NCBI GenBank assembly: GCA_003609755.1 | Contig: AP017991.1 | Span: 1,028,001 to 1,092,000 of the forward strand | Length of the DNA: 64,000 nt | Origin: Planktothrix agardhii NIES-204 | GTDB lineage: Bacteria > Cyanobacteriota > Cyanobacteriia > Cyanobacteriales > Microcoleaceae | Direction of reading: 5' to 3' | In this document: one piece after another, positions 36,681 through 46,135 of the stretch | Numbering within the stretch: the first letter of the stretch is position 1 | Layout: each line of letters begins with the position of its first letter | Translations under genes and position numbers: made by a program | Notes under the pieces: model-generated | The model's input: only the letters and a program-made list of their open reading frames with translations | The model's database searches: none | Told to the model about the DNA's origin: nothing

Positions 36681-36719
36681 GTAATTCGTAATTCGTAATT
36701 CGTAATTCGTAATTCGTAA
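36681..36719. repeat. GTAATTC heptamer tandem repeat
   Basis: Five exact copies of GTAATTC (36681-36715) plus part of a sixth, directly before the CHASE2 gene. The preceding bases are a shorter ATTACCT array. These differ in sequence from the AACTGAT family but have the same seven-base period. Confidence 0.9.
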
Positions 36720-36745
36720 GATAGTGACTTTAAACAGATAAATAA

Positions 36746-38935
36746 ATGGGATCGTTGCAACCGATGTTCAAGAGATTTAAAGGTTATCGTGGTCAAATTG
36801 TCCCCGTTTTCAAACGCTGGTTATCTCAAGAAGGTCGAGTATTGGTTACGGCTTCCGGTGTAACGGTGGTGGTGATTTTTATTAGATTTTTAGGGATTTT
36901 GCAACCGTCAGAATGGGCACTTTATGATCAATATTTTCGAGTACATCCCTTAGAATCTGTAGATGATCGGATTTTAATTATTGGGATTGATGAGCAGGAT
37001 TTACAACAGTATGGGTATCCAATTTCCGATAGAACTTTGGCTCGACTATTACAAAAAGTTAATCAGGGTAAACCGCAAGCTATTGGTTTAGATATTTATC
37101 GGGATTTACCCATTGAACCCGGACAAGCAGAATTAGCCAAGGCTTTCAAAACCATTCCCAATTTAATTGGCATTGAATTAGTAGAAAATAGTGGGAAATC
37201 TGGGGTGCGTCCTCCTGAGATTTTAGAAAATAAAAATAAAATTGGTTTTAATAATGTACCTCGAGATGCTGACAGCAAGGTTCGCCGGGGATTACTCTAT
37301 CTTACAGACACAAAAAATAAGCAAAAGTTTCACAAAAGTTTTGCTTTACAACTAGCTTCAATTTATTTAAAAAATCAAGGAATTGAGTCTAAACCTTCTC
37401 CCAAAAATCCTAATGAATTACAATTTAAAAACACGGTATTTCCTTGGTTTAGACCCAATGATGGTTCCTATATTAGAGCCTACGATGGCGGTTATCAATT
37501 CTTGATTAATTTGCGGGGGCCGGCGGGAACATTTCCTTCGATTCCGATGCGAGATATTTTAGAAAATCGAGTTTCTCCTGATTTAATTAAAAATCGAATT
37601 GTGATTATTGGTTCTACGGCTCCGAGCATTAAAGATTCAGAATTTACCTCCTATAGTGATGGGATATTTAAGTCTTCTGAACCGATGTATGGTGTTGAAC
37701 TACAAGCCCAATTAACCAGTCAAATTATTAGTTCGGTTTTAGATGGTCGAACCTTAATTAAAGTCTGGCCAGAACCCTTAGAATGGCTGTGGATTTTCGG
37801 ATGCTCTTGGGTGGGGGCTGCTTTGAGTTGGAAACTTCAATCCCTCCGTCGTTCGGTATCTTTAATCATTTTAATTAGTATTGGGATTACCGGGGTTACT
37901 TATCTGGCTTTTCTGCGAGGGTGGTGGATTCCTGTGGTTCCGGCTAACTTGGCTTTAATCGGGTCTGCGGGGGTAATTATTGCCCATTTAGCCCATTTAC
38001 AAGGACAGTTAAAACGGTCTACCGAATTTTTACAAAGTATTATTAATACGATTCCCGACCCGATTTTTGTGAAAAATAAAGATCATCAGAAAATTGTGTT
38101 AAATCAAGCCTATTGTAAGTTTGTGGGTTATCCGTTGGATGTGTTAATGGAAAAGAGTGATGACCAACTTTTTCCTAAACATGAAGCCGAACTGTTTCGT
38201 CAACAAGATGAAATGGCATTTAATACAAGTTGGGAACAGGAAAATGAAGAACAGTTAACCGATATTAATGGGATTACCCATTATATTGCCACGAAGCGAT
38301 CGCTCCACCGAGATGCGGCGGGAAATCTCTATTTAGTAGGGGTGATTCGAGATATTACAGAACGTAAACTGTTAGAAGACAATTTAAAACAAATTGCGGC
38401 TGAATTGAAGCGGTCTAATGCAGAATTGCGGGTTTCCTCCGAACATGACCCCCTGACCGGACTTCCTAACCGAATTTTATTCCAAGAACGTTTAACTCAA
38501 TCGCTAGAATGGGCTAATCGTCAAAATCGGATGGTGGCGCTGTTATTTTTAGACCTGAATGACTTTAAGCACGTCAACGATACCCTCGGTCATCAGATTG
38601 GAGATTTACTCCTGAAAACCATTGGGGATAGACTCAAGGGGTGTTTGAGGGGGAGTGATACGGTTTCTCGGTTGGGTGGGGATGAGTTTACCGTGATTCT
38701 TCCAGGTATTCCCAGTAAGTCGGATGTCGCCAGGGTATCCCAAAAAATCCTCGATACTATTATTCAAGATATGGTTTTAGAAGGACAGAAAGTTTTGATT
38801 ACCACTAGCATCGGAATTAGTTTGTATCCAACGGATGCTCAAGATATGAAAACCTTAATTAAATTAGCAGATACGGCTATGTATCGGGCTAAGGGCACGG
38901 GAAAAAATTTGTATGAGTTTTACAAAGAGGATTAA
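36746..38935 (+). CDS. CHASE2-PAS-GGDEF diguanylate cyclase
   Basis: A 729-residue membrane-bound sensor that should make cyclic di-GMP. Membrane helix at ~32-52, then an extracytoplasmic CHASE2 domain (~60-330), three further membrane helices (~340-425), a PAS domain (~430-550, TIPDPIFVKNKDHQKIVLNQ) and a GGDEF domain with the intact active site GGDEF at 644-648 (SRLGGDEFTVIL). The I-site R-x2-D is not obvious just ahead of it (SDTVSRL precedes). There is no EAL domain, so it is a cyclase only. The signal sensed by CHASE2 is not known. The gene is preceded by tandem repeats, which may influence its expression. Confidence 0.93.
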   Translation: MGSLQPMFKRFKGYRGQIVPVFKRWLSQEGRVLVTASGVTVVVIFIRFLGILQPSEWALYDQYFRVHPLESVDDRILIIGIDEQDLQQYGYPISDRTLARLLQKVNQGKPQAIGLDIYRDLPIEPGQAELAKAFKTIPNLIGIELVENSGKSGVRPPEILENKNKIGFNNVPRDADSKVRRGLLYLTDTKNKQKFHKSFALQLASIYLKNQGIESKPSPKNPNELQFKNTVFPWFRPNDGSYIRAYDGGYQFLINLRGPAGTFPSIPMRDILENRVSPDLIKNRIVIIGSTAPSIKDSEFTSYSDGIFKSSEPMYGVELQAQLTSQIISSVLDGRTLIKVWPEPLEWLWIFGCSWVGAALSWKLQSLRRSVSLIILISIGITGVTYLAFLRGWWIPVVPANLALIGSAGVIIAHLAHLQGQLKRSTEFLQSIINTIPDPIFVKNKDHQKIVLNQAYCKFVGYPLDVLMEKSDDQLFPKHEAELFRQQDEMAFNTSWEQENEEQLTDINGITHYIATKRSLHRDAAGNLYLVGVIRDITERKLLEDNLKQIAAELKRSNAELRVSSEHDPLTGLPNRILFQERLTQSLEWANRQNRMVALLFLDLNDFKHVNDTLGHQIGDLLLKTIGDRLKGCLRGSDTVSRLGGDEFTVILPGIPSKSDVARVSQKILDTIIQDMVLEGQKVLITTSIGISLYPTDAQDMKTLIKLADTAMYRAKGTGKNLYEFYKED

Positions 38936-39050
38936 GATATAGGTAAAATTTTTTCCTTAGGTATTCCGGTGTTCCCTGTTCCGGTGTTCCCTGCTATAAC
39001 TAAAAACAGTCAATATCAAATTCACTCTAATTAAGAAGGACAAAATAACA

Positions 39051-39488
39051 ATGCCTTTATCTGTTGGGACAGATGCCCCTAGCTTTACCGTCAAAGATAC
39101 CAATGGGAATACCGTTTCTCTATCTGACTTTGCACGTAAAACCGTTGTCCTGTATTTCTATCCTAAAGATGATACCCCCGGTTGCACCAAAGAAGCCTGT
39201 AGTTTCCGCGATAACTATACAGAATATCAAGGCAAAGATATTGTGGTTTTAGGGGTGAGTATAGATGATGAATCTTCCCACCAACAATTCACAGAAAAAT
39301 ATAGTTTACCCTTCCCTTTATTAGCTGATACTGACGGAGCCATTACAAAAGCTTATGATGTAGATGGCGGTGGCTATGCTAAACGGGTTACTTACGTTAT
39401 TGATGGCGAAGGTAAAATTATTCACGTTGATGCAGCAGTTAATACTGCAACCCACGCCCAAGATATTTTAGCGCTTGTGGGTGGTTAA
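39051..39488 (+). CDS. bcp: Peroxiredoxin Q/BCP
   Basis: A 145-residue thiol peroxidase that reduces hydrogen and organic peroxides using thioredoxin. The peroxidatic Cys45 lies in YPKDDTPGCTKEACSFRD, with the resolving Cys50 five residues away, the classic BCP/PrxQ arrangement. The Arg of the active site is in the AKRVTYVID segment. The RBS AGAAGGACA lies seven to nine bases before the ATG. The gene is separate from neighbours on both sides. Confidence 0.95.
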   Translation: MPLSVGTDAPSFTVKDTNGNTVSLSDFARKTVVLYFYPKDDTPGCTKEACSFRDNYTEYQGKDIVVLGVSIDDESSHQQFTEKYSLPFPLLADTDGAITKAYDVDGGGYAKRVTYVIDGEGKIIHVDAAVNTATHAQDILALVGG

Positions 39489-39598
39489 TTGTAGTCAAAA
39501 TTATCCGTATTTCTGAATCTGCCGCCCATAGAATGTTCTGGGGCGGTTTTCTTACTAAGTTTAACCTATTTATTCAATTAGATCAGGGAGTTGTAAAC

Positions 39599-42238
39599 AT
39601 GGTGACTTATCTCGGCTCAAAAGATATTCTGATTGATCAACCTGTTGTTTTAGTCGGAACTTATGACCCGCAAAAACATGAAACTGTTGCGGTTATTGCA
39701 GAAGATAAATATGTTTTGACCGTTGATTTTAATGCCAAAGCTGGAATTTGGTCTGTGAGTCTGGAAAATGGATTTAATACCGCCGGAAAACGATGGTTAA
39801 GACTCCAGGGCAGAGATGATAATAATAATGTAATTGCTGACTTAGTGATTGATTTAATGGTCAATCAAGAAGGAATTAATACCCGATCTGCCTATACTCT
39901 TATTCCCCAACAAGATACGTTATTAAAAATTCAACCCATTGATTCATCTCAATTAAATGATCAACAAAAACAATCCCTAAAATTAGGGGAAAGTTTAGTT
40001 GTAGATACCATAGAATTAGTTAATGATCATCTTAAACTCGAACTAAATAAACCCTTACCCAATTTAGGAAAATTTGTCTATGTCTATCAACCCCATATTT
40101 TAGTTACAAAAGGGTCAAAACTATTATGGTTTAATCAAAATCAACTACCCGAACATAGTCCGGGAAATCAATTATTATGGGTGACACAAATCACTCCTTT
40201 AAAAATGAAACCCGATGATTTATCTCAGTTAGCATCGGATCAATTTATTGAAATGCCTCAAGGCAGTGCTTATACTATTATTGGATATGCCTGTGTTGCC
40301 GATCATTTTCGCGTCACCCTTAATCAACAATTTCCCGGCTTTGGTCAATCAGGATATCTCTATCGCCATCACGTTAAAATCCTAGAAAATACTCAAGAAA
40401 TTGCCTTTAATAATAATGCAATTACCTGCATGATTATTAATACCACACCTTTAAAAAAACGTCCGATTGATTCAGCTTATTTAGACTCCTCCGAAAAAAT
40501 CACCCTGAAGGCTGGAATGATTTATGGTATCCAAAGTTATACGTCCGAATCCGGTCATATTAAAGTAACTTTAACCGAAAACTTTCCCAATTTTGGCAAT
40601 ACTGGATATTTATATCCTGATTTTATTACCTTGAGTCAGGGAAATATTCCCTTAACTCCTAATAAGACTTTAACCTATCAAGGGTCAACGGAATTTTTAG
40701 TGAATGCACCTATTGTTTTGAGGGGAACTTTTGATCCTAAAACCACCGCAGAAATTACTTTATTTGCAGAAGATCGATATGCTTTTAATATTGATTTAGA
40801 TTGGCAAAAAAGCACATGGGAAACTCAAGTTAATCAAGGATTTAGTGATGCGGGATATCGGTGGTTACGGTTAAAAGCCATTGACTCACAGGGGAATGTT
40901 ACCGCCAGTCAAGTGATTAATATTACGGTCAGTGAAAATGCCATGACCGTCGGAGAATCCTTAACTTTAGACATACTTGAAGATACCTTATTTAAAATTG
41001 TTCCCTTTGATTCAGCGTCTTTAAATCAACAGCAAAAAGTAGCAATTAAGGCAGGTCAAACCTTCAAAGTCTTAAAATATGGTTTGGTTGACGGTCATCT
41101 AAAAATCGTCTTAGATAATGCGATTCCTCCGGTGGGAAATTTTGGTTATATTTATACCAATCATTTGAGATTGAAAAAAGGATCGGAAGTGTTTCGGTTT
41201 GATATTGAGGAAGTTCCCGATACCGATATTAATGCTCAAATGTTGGTGACAGAAACCACAAAAATCAAAGCTCAACCTGTTGATTCTTCTGATTTAGAAC
41301 CTCGACAATTTGAACAATTATTATTAGGGCAAACCCTTGCTATTAAGGGTTATGCTTCAATTAAGGGACATTTTCGAGTCACTTTAGCCCAATCAATTCC
41401 TAATTTTGGGACAGTGGGTTATGTCTATTGGCAGCACGTTAAATTAATTCGAGAGGGTCAACAAATTGCTTATGATCCTGATGCGATTACCTTAACTGTT
41501 TTAGAAAAGACCGTTTTGAAAAAACAGCCAATTGATTCTAGTCAATTAAAAGAATTTGACCGCACAAGTTTACCTTTGGGACGGGTTTATGGTGTAAAAA
41601 GTTATGGTTTAGAAAATAACCATATTAAGGTTTCTCTGTTGGAAGAATTGCCTAATTTTGGGAATACGGGTTATATATTTCCTCAGTATGTTCAATTCAA
41701 GCGGGGAGGACGAGTTTTTAACCCCCTACCGCCTCAAGTTGAATTAAATGTACCTTACTTTTCTCAACGAGATAATCCCCGTTTTTATTGGTCTACTTGT
41801 AATGTTACATCTATTGCCATGGTGATGTATTATCATGGTGTGCGCTCGAAATGGGGCGGACAATTGGAAGATGAATTATTACAATGGTGTTTTAATTATG
41901 CCGGAACTGGGTCTCAAACTGATCATAATGTTTTGTCGGCTTTAATTCGGGCCTATGGATTTAAAACCAGTTTTAGCACCACTCGATATTGGTCAGATTT
42001 GAAAAATGAATTGATTAATCGTCGTCCGGTTGTAATTGGTGTGGATACGACTCCATCGGGTCATATTATAACAGTTATTGGCTATAATAGTCAAGGATAT
42101 ATTGTTAATGATCCTTGGGGAGATGCCTATACTGGATATTCTAATACTGAGGGTCGGCGGATTATTTATTCCTCGGGTTATATGAATCAAGTTGCTGGGC
42201 CAGATGGTTCAGTTTGGGCACATTTTATTGAACCTTAA
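39599..42238 (+). CDS. Repeat-rich protein with C-terminal C39-like cysteine peptidase
   Basis: From the ATG at 39599 (RBS GGGAG) the protein is 879 residues. It has two long blocks, each an A unit (EDKYVLTVDF... GFNTAGKRWLRLQG; EDRYAFNIDL ... GFSDAGYRWLRLKA) followed by three B units (~70 residues; PIDSSQL ... LKLGESL ... ydHLKLELN ... lPnfGnfGYvY). Block 1 is ~2-355, block 2 ~358-705. The peptidase C39-like domain is ~714-879: Cys734 (WSTCNVTSIAMVMYY), His822 (SGHIITVIGY) and Asn837/Asp838 (VNDPWGDAY). No signal peptide is evident. The B units may bind cell wall or polysaccharide; this and the peptidase substrate are unknown. The upstream ATG at 39533 adds 22 unlikely residues. Confidence 0.8.
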   Translation: MVTYLGSKDILIDQPVVLVGTYDPQKHETVAVIAEDKYVLTVDFNAKAGIWSVSLENGFNTAGKRWLRLQGRDDNNNVIADLVIDLMVNQEGINTRSAYTLIPQQDTLLKIQPIDSSQLNDQQKQSLKLGESLVVDTIELVNDHLKLELNKPLPNLGKFVYVYQPHILVTKGSKLLWFNQNQLPEHSPGNQLLWVTQITPLKMKPDDLSQLASDQFIEMPQGSAYTIIGYACVADHFRVTLNQQFPGFGQSGYLYRHHVKILENTQEIAFNNNAITCMIINTTPLKKRPIDSAYLDSSEKITLKAGMIYGIQSYTSESGHIKVTLTENFPNFGNTGYLYPDFITLSQGNIPLTPNKTLTYQGSTEFLVNAPIVLRGTFDPKTTAEITLFAEDRYAFNIDLDWQKSTWETQVNQGFSDAGYRWLRLKAIDSQGNVTASQVINITVSENAMTVGESLTLDILEDTLFKIVPFDSASLNQQQKVAIKAGQTFKVLKYGLVDGHLKIVLDNAIPPVGNFGYIYTNHLRLKKGSEVFRFDIEEVPDTDINAQMLVTETTKIKAQPVDSSDLEPRQFEQLLLGQTLAIKGYASIKGHFRVTLAQSIPNFGTVGYVYWQHVKLIREGQQIAYDPDAITLTVLEKTVLKKQPIDSSQLKEFDRTSLPLGRVYGVKSYGLENNHIKVSLLEELPNFGNTGYIFPQYVQFKRGGRVFNPLPPQVELNVPYFSQRDNPRFYWSTCNVTSIAMVMYYHGVRSKWGGQLEDELLQWCFNYAGTGSQTDHNVLSALIRAYGFKTSFSTTRYWSDLKNELINRRPVVIGVDTTPSGHIITVIGYNSQGYIVNDPWGDAYTGYSNTEGRRIIYSSGYMNQVAGPDGSVWAHFIEP

Positions 42239-42244
42239 TTAACT

Positions 42245-42397
42245 GTAGGGGCGGGTTCTGTATTAATTTATTATACCTACAAATAACCTTTATAAACCTG
42301 CCCAACCCCACCATTAACATTCAATTAATAAATAAAGAGGGTGGGTTTATATAATTTTTTTGAGGGTATCAAAGATTAATTTGGAACCCGCCCCTAC
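42245..42397. repeat. 153-bp MITE-like element with 14-bp perfect terminal repeats
   Basis: GTAGGGGCGGGTTC (42245-42258) and its exact reverse complement (42384-42397) bound the element. A second pair (TATAAACC near 42290, GGTTTATA near 42350) is nested inside. It lies between the stop of the C39-like gene and the stop of the convergent ilvA, so it may act as a bidirectional terminator. Confidence 0.7.
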
Positions 42398-42408
42398 GAT
42401 GTTAATTT

Positions 42409-43920
42409 TTAGGATAAAAATAGTTTATAGGCTGGGTTTTTATTCTCATCCCAATAGCGATAACCTAAAGTATCTAAAAAAGCTTGCCATTCTCCCATTT
42501 CTTCGGGAGGAACCTGTATTCCTGCCACAATTCTGCCATAATCTGAGCCATTATTCCGATAGTGAAATAAACTAATATTCCAGTTAGGACTCATGGAACA
42601 AACAAACTTCATTAACGCCCCCGGACGTTCGGGAAATTCAAAGCGATAGAGTAATTCATGATGGGCTAAAGTAGACCGTCCCCCGACCATGTGGCGCAGA
42701 TGTAATTTAGTTAGTTCATCATCGGTTAAATCAATAGTTTTAAATCCATTTTCCTGAAAATATTCGATTATTTGTGCCGCATCTTCCCGATTTTTAATCT
42801 GCATTCCGACAAAAATATGAGCTTCTTTTTCATCAGCAATGCGATAGTTAAATTCCGTTAAATTGCGTTTACCAATACATTCACAAAACTTCCGCAAACT
42901 ACCAGGTTCTTCGGGAATAGTAACCGCAAAAATTGCCTCTCGGCGTTCTCCAAATTCGGCTCTTTCTGCTACAAATCGCAGGCGGTCAAAATTCATATTT
43001 GCCCCACAAGCAATAGCAATTAGTGTTTCTCCTTGAATTTTTTCTCTTTCAACATAAGCTTTAGCTCCTGCTATTGCTAAGGCTCCCGCAGGCTCTAAAA
43101 TTGAGCGAGTATCCTCAAAAACATCTTTAATGGCGGCACAAGTATCATCCGTATCAACTAATATAATTTCATCCACATATTCTTGACATAAACGGAAGGT
43201 TTCTTCCCCCACTTCTCGCACCGCTACCCCATCAGCAAATAATCCCACCTGTGATAATTTAACCCGATGTCCGGCTTTTAAAGATTGTGACATCGCATCC
43301 GCATCCACGGGTTCAACTCCAATAATTTTAATTTCTGGGCGTAATCTTTTAATATAAGCGGCAATTCCTGAGATTAATCCCCCCCCACCAATAGCAACAA
43401 AAATAGCATGAATTGGTTGTTGATATTGTCGTAAAATTTCCATCCCAATTGTACCCTGTCCAGCAATAACATAGGGGTCATCAAAGGGGTGAATAAAGGT
43501 TAATCCTTTCTCAGTTTCTAGTTGACGAGCATAGGCGCAAGATTCATCAAAAGTATCTCCATATAATATTACTTCACCGCCTCTTGCTTTGACGGCATTA
43601 ACTTTAACTTGGGGGGTGGTTACAGGCATAACAATAATGGCTTTTGTGCCTAATTTAGATGCCCCTAAAGCCACACCTTGGGCATGATTTCCCGCCGATG
43701 CTGCTATCACTCCTTTCTTTAATAAATTGGGGGAAAGATGAGCCATTTTATTATAAGCTCCCCGCAATTTAAAGGAGAAAACAGACTGCATATCTTCTCG
43801 TTTCAAGAGTAGTTTATTATTCAAGCGGGCGGAGAGGTTGGGAGCGGATTCTAGGGGTGTTTCTTGGGCAACATCATAAACACGGGCGGTGAGAATTTGT
43901 ACTAGGTAGTCGCAAAGCAT
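42409..43920 (-). CDS. ilvA: Threonine ammonia-lyase, biosynthetic (IlvA)
   Basis: Converts threonine to 2-oxobutanoate, the first step of isoleucine synthesis. The 503-residue enzyme has the PLP lysine K51 in VFSFKLRGAYNK, the phosphate-binding VAIGGGGLISGIAAYIK, and the motif AASAGNHAQGVALGA. The C-terminal region contains two ACT-like regulatory domains (~330-410 and ~425-500), as in isoleucine-inhibited IlvA of E. coli, so feedback inhibition is expected. There is a divergent 80-bp upstream region with no partner gene. The terminal 153-bp repeat element lies just downstream. Confidence 0.95.
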   Translation of the reverse strand: MLCDYLVQILTARVYDVAQETPLESAPNLSARLNNKLLLKREDMQSVFSFKLRGAYNKMAHLSPNLLKKGVIAASAGNHAQGVALGASKLGTKAIIVMPVTTPQVKVNAVKARGGEVILYGDTFDESCAYARQLETEKGLTFIHPFDDPYVIAGQGTIGMEILRQYQQPIHAIFVAIGGGGLISGIAAYIKRLRPEIKIIGVEPVDADAMSQSLKAGHRVKLSQVGLFADGVAVREVGEETFRLCQEYVDEIILVDTDDTCAAIKDVFEDTRSILEPAGALAIAGAKAYVEREKIQGETLIAIACGANMNFDRLRFVAERAEFGERREAIFAVTIPEEPGSLRKFCECIGKRNLTEFNYRIADEKEAHIFVGMQIKNREDAAQIIEYFQENGFKTIDLTDDELTKLHLRHMVGGRSTLAHHELLYRFEFPERPGALMKFVCSMSPNWNISLFHYRNNGSDYGRIVAGIQVPPEEMGEWQAFLDTLGYRYWDENKNPAYKLFLS

Positions 43921-44063
43921 GGGTTCAGGAATTGGCAGAATGAACTATAATTTTAATATATCGGTGGTGTTATTCGTCAATAAAAGTTGTAATCCATAGT
44001 CAGAGCCATCTATTATGAATCCTAATATGATTAACTAATAAGAACACAAAAAAGGTTCTATAA

Positions 44064-44501
44064 GGAGTTAGTCGTCTGAATAAGGAGCAGTTACAAAAAG
44101 ATGCGAGGTACATTCGAGAAACATACATTAAAAAACCGATTCGTAAAGGAAATGTTGCTGTTGCTGAACTACATCTCCAAAATGGTGTATCCTTTGGTGC
44201 TGGAGCTACATCAAAAGAGCGTCCTATTTCGATACCTAAACCCAAGTCAAAAGGAGGACAATTTGAACCGAAAATTGATTCTCGTACTCAACGTTTAATG
44301 AATACCGATGCTGAATACAAAGTTTTATCTATCATTGCAGAAACACTGGAAATGCTTTTTGATCTAAAAATATCAGGAAATCTCTATCTTTACACTGAAC
44401 TTCAACCCTGTGAAAGTTGCAAGTCTATTATAAATCAATTTGAGGATAAGTTTCCTAATATCACGGTTCAACTTTTCTGGGAATTACCCTATCCACCCTG
44501 A
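44064..44501 (+). pseudogene. Orphan C-terminal tail of a toxin deaminase
   Basis: The frame is open from 44064 (just after TAA 44061-44063) to the stop at 44501, about 145 codons, but has no ATG until 44298. It reads as one continuous deaminase toxin domain: NKEQLQKDARYIRETYIKKP, KGNVAVAELHLQNG, then MNTDAEYKVLSIIAETLEML with a D-A-E zinc/catalytic motif, and TELQPCESCKSIINQF with the PC-x2-C zinc pair. This is the bacterial toxin deaminase superfamily (BURPS668_1122-like is my best guess). Such domains are the C-terminal tips of polymorphic toxins. Here the N-terminal delivery part is absent, so this is an orphan tail or a truncated gene. If it is translated, the ATG at 44298 would lose the front half. 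Confidence 0.6.
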
Positions 44502-44521
44502 GCATTAAAGGAAGAATATTC

Positions 44522-45409
44522 ATGAAATCAAGCCAATTCAATCATCAGATCAAAACCTCTTTCATCAATCCTATGACTGATGATTTTCAATCTTTACTGG
44601 CTCAAATCAAACAAGAACATTATCGAGATCTTTATGAGCCTGAAGCTAATATTACAGTTCCACTTTCTGATGTTGTAAATAAAGTATTAGAAGGGTTTAA
44701 AGTTGGTAATTCTACAATCTGCCATCTTCGTTATCTCTGGATGACATTAATTTTAACTTTGGCAGTAGAACCTACATTAGAATACTACTATCCCAAGGAT
44801 TTTTTAACAAAAGATATTATAACTTCTTTGGAGTTATGGATAGTCAATTTTTACAAGAGTAACACAATTGATAAAAAACATAAAAATAATTTAATTAATG
44901 ATTGGTACAATAAAGTTATAGAACACTATGAGTCTTTGCCTTATCCAGAAGTTGTTAGTTTTCAGATTATTTATGAAGCAATAGATGTCTTTCAGAATGC
45001 AATTCGTGTTTTTGATTATGACCAAGCCAAAGAAGCCTTACTAGAAATTTTAGAGGATTGTTTAGAAGGTTATGCAATTTTTCCGGGTTCGGAGGGAAGA
45101 CGAGATTTATTTGATTGGTGGCTGCTGGAGGTTGTTCCTGCAAGTTGGAATTTATCACCTCTAAAATCTTTCTATGTAGTAGATAGGTTAATTCATCAAG
45201 ATCAAATTACAATCCGTCAAAAAAAGAGCTTGGAACAAGTTAGCAAAATGTTAGAATCAAAACTTTTAGAAAATTCCGATATTCTGCGAGATTCGGATAA
45301 TAAATATAAATTTGATCAATTTTTTCACAATTTTAGCTCCAGCTATGATATACTTAAAAAGTATGATAATCATACTTTAGTAAATAATTATGTATTAAGA
45401 ATTAAATAA
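44522..45409 (+). CDS. Hypothetical protein, possible immunity protein
   Basis: A 295-residue, mostly helical protein with no known motif that I recognise. It begins 20 bp after the toxin tail with a good RBS (AAAGGAAG before ATG 44522; an in-frame ATG at residue 18 is an alternative). Hydrophobic segment LWMTLILTLAVEPTLEYYY (~75-95) looks like a buried helix rather than a membrane span. Charged and aromatic residues are frequent: DWWLLEVVPASWNL, RRDLFDWWLL. Its position right behind a toxin deaminase tail suggests an immunity protein, but this is inferred only from position. Its A+T-rich codon use differs from that of purD nearby, as for transferred DNA. Confidence 0.65.
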   Translation: MKSSQFNHQIKTSFINPMTDDFQSLLAQIKQEHYRDLYEPEANITVPLSDVVNKVLEGFKVGNSTICHLRYLWMTLILTLAVEPTLEYYYPKDFLTKDIITSLELWIVNFYKSNTIDKKHKNNLINDWYNKVIEHYESLPYPEVVSFQIIYEAIDVFQNAIRVFDYDQAKEALLEILEDCLEGYAIFPGSEGRRDLFDWWLLEVVPASWNLSPLKSFYVVDRLIHQDQITIRQKKSLEQVSKMLESKLLENSDILRDSDNKYKFDQFFHNFSSSYDILKKYDNHTLVNNYVLRIK

Positions 45410-45417
45410 TAATCTCA

Positions 45418-45828
45418 ATGAGTGAACAACAAGAAATTAAACAGGAAATGGTAGTGGATCTTTTGAAGCTACTCCAAAATGAAAACTCTAATGCTCAAGG
45501 AATTATGGAAGATTTAGGAGAGGAGGAAACTTATGGAGAGGAATATGTTAGCCAACTTCAAACTGTTTATAGTCGTTTTATCCAGAAAAATTACTTTCAA
45601 GTTGGACAACTGGTAAAGTGGAAAGAAAATCTTAAAAATAGAGAGTTACCTTATAAAAATCAACCCTCTATTGTGATTGCAGTTTTAGATGAACCCATTG
45701 TTACTAATGAAGATGCTTCTGGAAGTCCTTACTTTAGGGAAACTTTAGATATCATTTTAGGGATATTAGTTAATCAGGAAACTTTTTTAACTTTTTATTA
45801 TGATAGTAGAAGGTTTGAAGTTTACTAG
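45418..45828 (+). CDS. Hypothetical small acidic protein
   Basis: A 136-residue acidic protein starting 8 bp after the 295-residue gene, so the two are in one transcription unit. The middle part VYSRFIQKNYFQVGQLVKWK is followed by a strand-rich half (SIVIAVLDEPIVTNEDASGS ... TLDIILGILV ... FLTFYYDSRRFEVY). I do not recognise a family; the strand-rich half resembles a small beta-barrel such as is common in immunity or regulatory proteins. Its place after a toxin tail and possible immunity gene is suggestive but not proof. Confidence 0.65.
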   Translation: MSEQQEIKQEMVVDLLKLLQNENSNAQGIMEDLGEEETYGEEYVSQLQTVYSRFIQKNYFQVGQLVKWKENLKNRELPYKNQPSIVIAVLDEPIVTNEDASGSPYFRETLDIILGILVNQETFLTFYYDSRRFEVY

Positions 45829-46135
45829 ATTCAATGTAGAAAATAGGGGTGAAGATTGTTTGTTTTAATAAAAATGGATAATTGCTCAATTTTAAATTTT
45901 AGTAAAGAAACCCTGATTTTCTATTTTAACAAAGGTGAGTTATTATAATAATTGTTGAGCAAATGCGATCGCTTCTTCAATTTGTCTTAGGGCTTGCTAT
46001 TAATTAGAGGCAGAGCCTCAAGAAAACCGGGTTTTTTATACTTCATCCATCTGAAAATCGCTGTAACACAGAGCATGGTATAATACTCACAAAGCAAACT
46101 CTAACTTCCACACCACCTATCTAACAAGCAAAAAT
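45829..46135. other. 307-bp gap with repeat remnants
   Basis: No gene is supported. It contains one GCGATCGC site (45965-45974 region), a small hairpin GAGGC-aga-GCCTC and the palindrome AAAACCGGGTTTT, which look like dispersed repeat fragments. A minus-strand stretch QALRQIEEAIAFA here could be the last trace of a former gene. Confidence 0.4.

Noticed and set aside
44101..44298. 65-codon plus-strand ORF before the deaminase
   Set aside because: It is in a different frame from the deaminase domain, which is clearly the coding frame over the same bases.
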